DNA of 10,595 bases from Caldilineaceae bacterium (GTDB lineage: Bacteria > Chloroflexota > Anaerolineae > Caldilineales > Caldilineaceae). Made by a program: the position numbers and the translations under genes. Shown one piece after another: positions 4,551-10,595 of the stretch. The notes under the pieces were generated by a model. It did not search any database. It was given only the letters and a program-made list of their open reading frames with translations, and had not been told where the DNA came from. Position 1 is the first letter of the stretch; every line of letters starts with the position of its first letter. Location: positions 1 to 10,595 of the forward strand of contig JAPKMV010000067.1 of assembly GCA_026645635.1 (NCBI GenBank). The letters run 5' to 3'.

Positions 4551-7385
4551 TTACCCAATCTCCAACTGTCCGGCGAGCGCCAGCACTTCCTCTACTTCTG
4601 CCGGCGCAAACAACCGCTCCACCGCATCCTGGCCGAAGGCATCCAGCGGCGCCCGGTAGAGATCCACCCGCGCCAGCCGCCGCTTCTGCACGAAGACGCT
4701 CTGCACCGCGCGCAGAAAGCGCACCTGGTCGGCGTTGAATTCGTCGTGGCGGCCAATATAGCCGTCGAACTGGCGCTGTACGATGGCCTGGTAGTCGGGG
4801 ATGCCGTCGATCTCCAGCAGGCTGCGCACGAATTCGAGCAGGCTGCCCACGCTCAGTCCGTAGGCTTTGCGGATGTTCGCCTCGGTCACTTCCAGCCCGG
4901 GGCCGCCCAGCACCTGGCGCAGCGTGCGCTCCAGCGCCACCAGCTCCAGGTCAGCCACCGCCTCGCCCCGCTCGATGGCCGCAATCGTCGGGTGGCCGGC
5001 CACCAGGTCGAGGATGCGCGCTTCCACCTGCTGGCGATAGGTCTCGACATAAACTTCCTGGCTGCCGCCAAAGAGCAGGATGTAGCCACGGCTGGCGATC
5101 AGGTCGGGCAGGTCGAGCGTCAGGAAGAGGTCGTCGCCCTGGCGGCGAAAGCGCATCTGGCCGGCCAGCGCGTCGATCACCTGGCTCATCTGGTCGAGGG
5201 GCGTGGCCGTCAGGTCGGCGAGACAGCGCTGGATGGCGGCGGCGCGCGCCGGTTCCTCGCGCACGAAGTCGGGCAGCCGCGCCGCATCCTCGGCGATAGA
5301 CTGCGCCGTGGTCGCCGTGGGCTGGTTGGTGAGCAATTGCAGCTTGAGCCGCTCCACCTTGTGCGTGAAGGTCGCCGCGGGCACATCCACATCCGCGGCG
5401 TAGCGCAACAGCGGCCCCACCTGCAGGCGCAGGAACGCCGGGCGCGCGGGCGGCAGGTAGCGCCAGAACTCGTCCGTCCACACCTGCTCGATCTGCGGCA
5501 GGCTGCGCTTCACGGCAAATGCGTCGCGCGGGATGCGTTCGATCATGCCGCGTAGATCGTCAATTGCCCGCTCGCGCACGGCAACTTCCGCTGCGCTCGC
5601 CCCTCGCAATTCGCCCCTCGCCCCACCCAACGTTTTCTCCAACAGCGCCAGCCGCGTGTTGAAGAGATTCACCAGCACCGGCAGGCTCTGCGCAACTTCA
5701 GGCTGCGGCGTCTTGGCGAAGTCGTTTTCCCAAAAATCGACGATCAGGAAATCGTCTTTGCGGCCATTGGGCAGCCAATGGAGCCGCTTGCACGTCTCCT
5801 GGTTGCGCGTGCCGCGCCCGATCATCTGCTCCAGCTTGATGCGCGACTGCACCGGGCGCATGAAAACCAGGTTGGCCACTTCGGGCACGTTGACGCCGGT
5901 CTCCAGCATGTCCACCGAAATGGCGATGCGCGGCATGTCCGCTTCTTTGAAGCGTTCGATCAACGTGCTGTGGAAGTCCGACTTGTAGGTGATGACCTGC
6001 ACCAGCCCGGGAAACTGCGGGAAAAGTTCGGCAAAGACCTCGGCCAGGCGCAGCGCGTGCTCCTGCGTCATGGCAAAGATAATGGTCTTGGCCGGCAGTT
6101 GGCCCGACGCATCCTTGTAGATCACCTCCATGAGTTCGAGCCACTGCCGGCGCAGGGTGTCGCGGTTGCTCACCTTCCGCTCCAGCTCGGTGCCGGAGTA
6201 ATCGATGGCGTCGGGGTCCAGCCCCTGGGCGATCAGCAGGTTGCGCTGTTCTTCGCTGAGATCGACGCCGCGGATGCCCTGGCGCTGGAAACGGGTCTGC
6301 GCGGCGTAGAGGGTGTAGTCGACCAGGTAGCCCTCTTGCACGGCGTCGCGCAGCGTGTAGAGAAAGGTCGGTTTGCCGTCGAAGCACTCGAATTCGAGAA
6401 AGGTGTTGCGGTCGATGAAGTCGGCCGGCGTGGCGGTCAGCCCGATCATGCGCGCATCGAAATAGTGGAGCACGTCATTCCACTTGTTGAAGATCGAGCG
6501 GTGCACCTCGTCGAAGGCGATCAGGTCGAAGAAGGCGGGGGAGAATTGGCGGTAGATGTTGCTCAGCGTTTGCAGCGTCACCACATAGAGGCGGCTGGTC
6601 GTGTCGATTTGGTAGCTGCGCAGCCGCGTGCACGGCTCGCCGGGGATATGCTCCTGGAAGCCTTCCTTCAGCGCCTGCCCGACCAGCGCATCGCGGTCAG
6701 CCACAAAGAGGATGCGCCGCGCCTGGTTGCTGCGCAGGAAGATATCCACCAGCGCCATCGCCACGCGCGTCTTGCCTGTGCCGGTGGCCATCACCACCAG
6801 CGCCTTGCGCTTGCCCAGGCCAAAGGCTTCGCCCACGCGGCGGATCGCCTCGATCTGGTAGCCGCGATTGACGATAGCCCGGTTGACCGGCGTCAGGTTC
6901 AGCGGCGTCTGGTGGGTGCGCAGAAAGAGCAGGTTTTCCAGGTCGGCGGGCGAAAAGAAGCCCTGCACCAGCCGTTTGGCCGCGCGCCCCACATCCAGGA
7001 AATAGATATCGTGGCCGTTGGCAAGAAAGGCAAATGGCCGGAAGCTCTGCCGTTTCTCAAGTTCGGTCACGTAGAACTCGACCTGCGCTTCGGCCAGGCG
7101 CGGGTCGATGCTGGTGCGCTTGGCCTCGACCACGGCGATGATTTCGCCGTTGGGGCGGTAGAGCGCATAGTCGCTGACGCCGGTCGGCGCCTGCAGCGTC
7201 AGCGACGGATCTGCCTCGCGCACCTGTCTGATGCGCTGCTGCAGGTGTTGCCAGGCTGCGGGATCATAGCCGTCGACTGGAATCTCCAACCCGACCTGGT
7301 GGGGGTCATCCAGATTCCAGCCGGCCCGCTGCAATTCCGGGTCGATCAATTCCTTGCGCGTCTTGCGTTCACTCGACTCAGGCAA
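4551..7385 (-). CDS. hsdR: Type I restriction endonuclease subunit HsdR
   Basis: This is the motor-nuclease subunit that uses ATP to pull DNA through the R2M2S complex and cuts when translocation stalls. I choose TTG at 7385 as start: AGGAG (7393-7397) lies 7 nt upstream, and the protein then begins at the conserved ERKTRKELIDP block (944 residues). A longer TTG start at 7481 (976 residues) adds 32 low-similarity residues and has only GGGAG about 4 nt upstream. Numbered from 7385, the N-terminal nuclease has Asp72 (GVSDYALY) and Glu87-Ala-Lys89. Helicase motifs are Walker A ATGTGKT (200-206), DEVH (292-295, usually DEAH), TAT (317-319) and QMIGRGTR (520-527). A long helical C-terminal region resembles the EcoEI-type HsdR end that docks on the methylase. 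The gene ends convergently with hicB. Its upstream neighbour is an unrelated surface-protein gene on the same strand. Confidence 0.95.
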   Translation of the reverse strand: MPESSERKTRKELIDPELQRAGWNLDDPHQVGLEIPVDGYDPAAWQHLQQRIRQVREADPSLTLQAPTGVSDYALYRPNGEIIAVVEAKRTSIDPRLAEAQVEFYVTELEKRQSFRPFAFLANGHDIYFLDVGRAAKRLVQGFFSPADLENLLFLRTHQTPLNLTPVNRAIVNRGYQIEAIRRVGEAFGLGKRKALVVMATGTGKTRVAMALVDIFLRSNQARRILFVADRDALVGQALKEGFQEHIPGEPCTRLRSYQIDTTSRLYVVTLQTLSNIYRQFSPAFFDLIAFDEVHRSIFNKWNDVLHYFDARMIGLTATPADFIDRNTFLEFECFDGKPTFLYTLRDAVQEGYLVDYTLYAAQTRFQRQGIRGVDLSEEQRNLLIAQGLDPDAIDYSGTELERKVSNRDTLRRQWLELMEVIYKDASGQLPAKTIIFAMTQEHALRLAEVFAELFPQFPGLVQVITYKSDFHSTLIERFKEADMPRIAISVDMLETGVNVPEVANLVFMRPVQSRIKLEQMIGRGTRNQETCKRLHWLPNGRKDDFLIVDFWENDFAKTPQPEVAQSLPVLVNLFNTRLALLEKTLGGARGELRGASAAEVAVRERAIDDLRGMIERIPRDAFAVKRSLPQIEQVWTDEFWRYLPPARPAFLRLQVGPLLRYAADVDVPAATFTHKVERLKLQLLTNQPTATTAQSIAEDAARLPDFVREEPARAAAIQRCLADLTATPLDQMSQVIDALAGQMRFRRQGDDLFLTLDLPDLIASRGYILLFGGSQEVYVETYRQQVEARILDLVAGHPTIAAIERGEAVADLELVALERTLRQVLGGPGLEVTEANIRKAYGLSVGSLLEFVRSLLEIDGIPDYQAIVQRQFDGYIGRHDEFNADQVRFLRAVQSVFVQKRRLARVDLYRAPLDAFGQDAVERLFAPAEVEEVLALAGQLEIG
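5597..5621. repeat. In-frame short tandem repeat inside hsdR
   Basis: TCGCCCCTCGC occurs twice (5597-5607 and 5611-5621), separated by AAT. On the minus strand this encodes a Gly/Arg-rich stretch around GARGELRGA, between the helicase core and the C-terminal region of HsdR. Together with the adjoining CGCCCCACCC it looks like a small repeat insertion tolerated in a linker. Confidence 0.45.
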
Positions 7386-7508
7386 CGCTCGGCTCCTGGG
7401 GCTGACAGTGGTGGTTGGCGTCTCCTCTGGAGTGTACGTTACCTGCTGCTTTGGCGCAAACGCAAGTCCCGCGCCGGGCAAAACTCCCGTTTGTTATCGC
7501 CAGTGACT

Positions 7509-10500
7509 TTAGCGCACAACGGCCGGCAGATAGACCCGCAGCATCTCCAGCGCGCCACAGGCCGGCTCACTCAGCGGCGAGAACGCATCGCCGTTGTGCG
7601 CCTGCACGACGTAGCAGTAGCTCTGCCCCCGGCGCGCCAGCATGTCCGCAAAGTCCGGCGCCGCCGATTCGCCGACCAACTCGAAGGGTCCGTCCAGCGT
7701 CGCGCCGCGCAGGATGCGATAGCCCGCCGGCCATTCACCCTCTGGCATCGCCCAGAGTACGGCCAGCACCTCCTCATTCCACGGATCCGCCGCCACCGTC
7801 ACGGTGATCGGCGCCGATGGGACGCCCAGGGTGAGGAGCGCCAGGTCATTGGCCGGGCTGGCGTTGCCGCCGCTGCTCGTCACCTGGGCGTAGAGCGGCT
7901 GCGCGTTGCCCGTCGCCGCGACGGCGAAGGTGAGCGGCGCTGTGGCGTTGAGCGCAAGCGGCCCGGCCACGGTGTGACTTCCCAGCAGAACACCGCTGCC
8001 CACTGCGCCCTGGTAGAGCGCCACAGTCATCCCCGTGGCCGCGTCCCGCCCCACGTTGCGCAGGGTGACGCTGACGGTGATGGTTTGGCCTGCCGGCAGC
8101 ACGCTGGCCGACGCTGACGGGGGATCCAGCGCCGGGTCAGCGGTAGGGGCGCTTACCAGGAACTCCACCGGGTCCTGCGGTGTGGCAAAGCCGCCGGCCG
8201 TGAGCGCGCCGGCATTGGCGGCCAGGATGGCGCGGCTTTCCCGGATCGCGGCGCGCGGGCTGCCGTCGGGCAGGGTGCGCCGGCTGGGCTGGGCACGCGC
8301 AACATTGAGGAGCACCGCCTGCCGGTTCACCGGGTTGATGGCCAGCGCCGCCTGCCAGTTTTCCTGCGGCGCGTCGGTCACGTAGATCGGTGCGGTGAAA
8401 CTGCCGTTGGCGTTGCGCCGCGCCAGGCTGATCTGCCCCAGCGCGCCGTTGTCCAGGCTCGCCGGGCTGAAGCGGCGGAAGGCCAGCAGGCTCTCGCCCT
8501 GCGCGCCCGCCAGCACCGGCTGCTCGGCGAAGACCAGAGCGCCTGTTTCGTCCAGCAGCGGCGCGGCCTGCCACTGGTTGGCGGCGAAGGTCGCCGTCCA
8601 GAGCGCGCCGTTGGGACCGAGCAGCGGCACGACGCCCGCTTCCGGCTGGCGCACCAGGAAGGCCAGTTCCACCCCGGCCGGCCCCACATTGAGCGCGGGC
8701 GAATCCACCCGGGGCGGCAGCGGCTGCGGGTTGACCACCGCCCAGGTGGGCTGCACGCCCGGCGCGCCCGCGGGCGCCGTGGCCCAGGCGATGCGCCGGT
8801 CGTCGGCGGTGAGCAGGCTGGCGTCAGCGTCGTTGACCCAGACCAGGTGACGCGTGCCGTCGGGCGCCAGCGCCACGCGCACGTCGGCGTTCATGCCGCC
8901 GGTCGGCGCGGTGAGAAACTGGGGCGCCAGGAAGCGCGCCGTGGCCGGGTTGAAGACCGCGACCGCGACGCGCCGGTCGCCGCGGGTGGCGAAGTCGGCG
9001 TCGGTGTCGCGCGTCCAGGCCAGGAGCGCGCCGCTGCTGCTGCCCACGCCCGCCGGCATCCCGTCGCCGAGGAGGTCATCGGTCAGGCGAATCGGCGCGC
9101 TCCACGCGTTGTTCTGGTAGACCGCATAGAAGATCTCCTGGCGGCGGAGATGAGCGTTCATATCGTCGCCCAGCGTGGCGGCGGTTGCGGCGTCGTAGGG
9201 CATCTCGGCCCAGGCCACCACGGGCAGCGCATCTGGCCCGGCAAAGAGCGCAACCGGGTTGACTGCGCTGTGCGCGGGGTCGCTCAAAGGCGTTGGCGCC
9301 AGCCACTGGCCGGTGGCGCCGTCCTGGAAGCGCGCCACGATCTGCACCTGGGCCACATCGCCCACGGCGCGGTCCTCCACGTAGGCGGCAAGCACGCGAC
9401 CATCCGCGCTGCTGGCGACCGAGGGCGAGGCGAAGAGCGCGGGCGGCGGTTCGTCTTCCACCGCCGCTGCGGGCAGCAGACCCGCGCTGCGTGCGGCAAA
9501 GGGGCCGAGGCAGCCCAGCGGATATTCGGCGAGCACCCGTTTGTACGAGGGGTTGGTGTTGGCGCCGGGCAGTTTGATGCCCCACAGGTACTGCGCCCAG
9601 GCGCGGGCGAAGGCGTTGATGCGGAAACAGACCTCGGGCACGTTGAGGTCCGGCTGGGGCAGCACTTCGATGTCCACCGGCACATCCAGCGCCGCGCCCA
9701 GCCCCAGGGAGTAGCCGACCGCGGCGATGCCGCCGATCACCCCCAGCCCGTAGCCGATCTCCCCCTGTGCGCCCGCGCTGGCAGTGACGCGCGCGCCGAT
9801 CTCAGGGGCAAAGGGTTTGGCATAGCCGCCCATCTTGATGCCGTAGGTGACGTCGCCGCTGGTGGCCACATGCACCTGGATCAGCCCAAAGAGATCCAGC
9901 ACCGGCGCGTGGGTGAAGGGCAGCCCCACCGAATCCTCCGCCACCAGGTCGAAGCTGCCCAGGTCGACGCGCAGATTGCGCAGCGTCTGCCACGGGCTGC
10001 CCAGGGGCTGCTGCGGCAGGTCGAGCTGCTTGTGGTTCTCATAGAGCTTCACGCTGAGGGCGCGCACCAGCGCATCGGCGTAGACGGCGCGCACTTCCAC
10101 GCGGCCATCCTCATAGACCCAACCCGCCACGATCACCCCGGCGCGCAAGGTGTTCTGGAACGCGCCAAAGAAGGGCAGCGGATCCCGCGGAATCGAGAAG
10201 TTGATGTCGGCGGCGTTCGGGATAAAGCCGTAGAACTCGTAGCGGCCGCGGTCGGCATTCCAGAAGGTGTGCCGGTTGTCGAAAGGTTTGACCCCGGGCA
10301 GCGTAGCCGGGTCGGCCAGCACATGCACGGGATAGCTGGACGGGCAGCCCTCGCGTCCGGCGAAGATCGGCACAACCTCGATCTGCGGGTGGCGGTTGCC
10401 TGCACTGGGGGAGAGTTCGCCCACGCGCAGGGTGGCCTCATAGGGCGGCAGGTTCTCCGTCTCTTCCTGCACCACGCGGCCGTCGATGTCCACCAGGCGG

Positions 10501-10595
10501 AAGCGCACCTGATCCGGCGTCTTGTCCGTCTGGGGATAGGCGACGAAGACCACGCCGCGCGGCACGCCCGCCAGGTAGACGCCGAAGTGGTCGCG
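7509..10595 (-). CDS. Large probable surface/secreted protein, 5' end outside window (partial)
   Basis: The frame stays open to the right edge, so at least 1028 residues are the C-terminal part of a longer protein. Numbering starts at the first visible codon. An Ala/Gly-rich hydrophobic stretch lies around 268-310. Residues about 388-770 hold seven units of 55-67 residues with an outer strand like SPxLxxxxxGxxLLAW and, between units, a turn like WSAPIRLTDD, which fits a seven-bladed beta-propeller. Residues about 818-923 resemble a CARDB/APHP-like beta-sandwich (VSVTLRNVGRDAATGMTVAL). Residues about 927-1013 resemble fibronectin type III (GYRILRGATLDGPFELVG, then SYCYVVQA). The protein ends VYLPAVVR and TAA. 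No enzyme motif is visible; adhesion or carbohydrate/protein binding outside the cell is likely. A GTG at 10565 is an artefact of the edge rather than a supported start. It lies upstream of hsdR on the same strand, but a functional link is not suggested. Confidence 0.85.
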   Translation of the reverse strand, partial: RDHFGVYLAGVPRGVVFVAYPQTDKTPDQVRFRLVDIDGRVVQEETENLPPYEATLRVGELSPSAGNRHPQIEVVPIFAGREGCPSSYPVHVLADPATLPGVKPFDNRHTFWNADRGRYEFYGFIPNAADINFSIPRDPLPFFGAFQNTLRAGVIVAGWVYEDGRVEVRAVYADALVRALSVKLYENHKQLDLPQQPLGSPWQTLRNLRVDLGSFDLVAEDSVGLPFTHAPVLDLFGLIQVHVATSGDVTYGIKMGGYAKPFAPEIGARVTASAGAQGEIGYGLGVIGGIAAVGYSLGLGAALDVPVDIEVLPQPDLNVPEVCFRINAFARAWAQYLWGIKLPGANTNPSYKRVLAEYPLGCLGPFAARSAGLLPAAAVEDEPPPALFASPSVASSADGRVLAAYVEDRAVGDVAQVQIVARFQDGATGQWLAPTPLSDPAHSAVNPVALFAGPDALPVVAWAEMPYDAATAATLGDDMNAHLRRQEIFYAVYQNNAWSAPIRLTDDLLGDGMPAGVGSSSGALLAWTRDTDADFATRGDRRVAVAVFNPATARFLAPQFLTAPTGGMNADVRVALAPDGTRHLVWVNDADASLLTADDRRIAWATAPAGAPGVQPTWAVVNPQPLPPRVDSPALNVGPAGVELAFLVRQPEAGVVPLLGPNGALWTATFAANQWQAAPLLDETGALVFAEQPVLAGAQGESLLAFRRFSPASLDNGALGQISLARRNANGSFTAPIYVTDAPQENWQAALAINPVNRQAVLLNVARAQPSRRTLPDGSPRAAIRESRAILAANAGALTAGGFATPQDPVEFLVSAPTADPALDPPSASASVLPAGQTITVSVTLRNVGRDAATGMTVALYQGAVGSGVLLGSHTVAGPLALNATAPLTFAVAATGNAQPLYAQVTSSGGNASPANDLALLTLGVPSAPITVTVAADPWNEEVLAVLWAMPEGEWPAGYRILRGATLDGPFELVGESAAPDFADMLARRGQSYCYVVQAHNGDAFSPLSEPACGALEMLRVYLPAVVR

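Noticed and set aside
6387..6398. 12-bp palindrome CTCGAATTCGAG inside hsdR
   Set aside because: It falls in conserved coding sequence (FLEFECF) and is explained by codon choice.
5778..8117. Long plus-strand frame opposite hsdR and the surface-protein gene (779 codons)
   Set aside because: It spans two unrelated minus-strand genes and has the His/Arg/Gln-rich look of antisense shadows. No motif was found.

Overview
The window looks like a GC-rich bacterial chromosome, most likely a Chloroflexota member (Anaerolineae/Caldilineae-like). This is an inference from the style of the large extracellular protein on the right, which has propeller-like, CARDB-like and fibronectin-III-like parts and ends in the tail VYLPAVVR. 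The type I restriction genes alone would not identify the organism.

Layout, right to left (most genes are on the minus strand): (1) 7509-10595, the 3' part of a gene for a large, probably secreted or surface protein whose start lies beyond the right edge. (2) 4551-7385, hsdR, the motor and nuclease subunit of a type I restriction-modification system. (3) 3805-4544, a hicAB toxin-antitoxin operon on the plus strand, inserted between hsdR and hsdM, with a clear sigma70-type promoter and palindromic operator. (4) 3501-3804, an AT-richer spacer with nine ACGAAT/ATTCGT iterons in two direct arrays and one inverted array. (5) 3324-3500, an unlisted 58-codon ORF resembling the N-terminus of HigA-type antitoxins but without a helix-turn-helix domain. 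(6) 1608-3314 hsdM and 394-1611 hsdS, overlapping by 4 bp. (7) 1-393, a gene-poor, repeat-rich end with a duplicated hsdS 3' fragment, long inverted repeats and small perfect hairpins.

How the parts fit: HsdM2S would methylate the site chosen by the two target-recognition domains of HsdS, and HsdR would translocate and cut unmethylated DNA. The set looks complete: HsdR has its PD-(D/E)xK and helicase motifs, HsdM its NPPF and AdoMet motifs, HsdS two recognition domains and two spacers. HicAB, placed inside the locus in reverse orientation, could stabilise the island or act as a second layer of defence. The best candidates for something undescribed are the hsdR/hicAB/iteron/small-ORF/hsdMS arrangement, the coiled-coil insertion in HsdM and the repeat-laden hsdS 3' end. 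No tRNA, rRNA, CRISPR array or transposase gene was seen.
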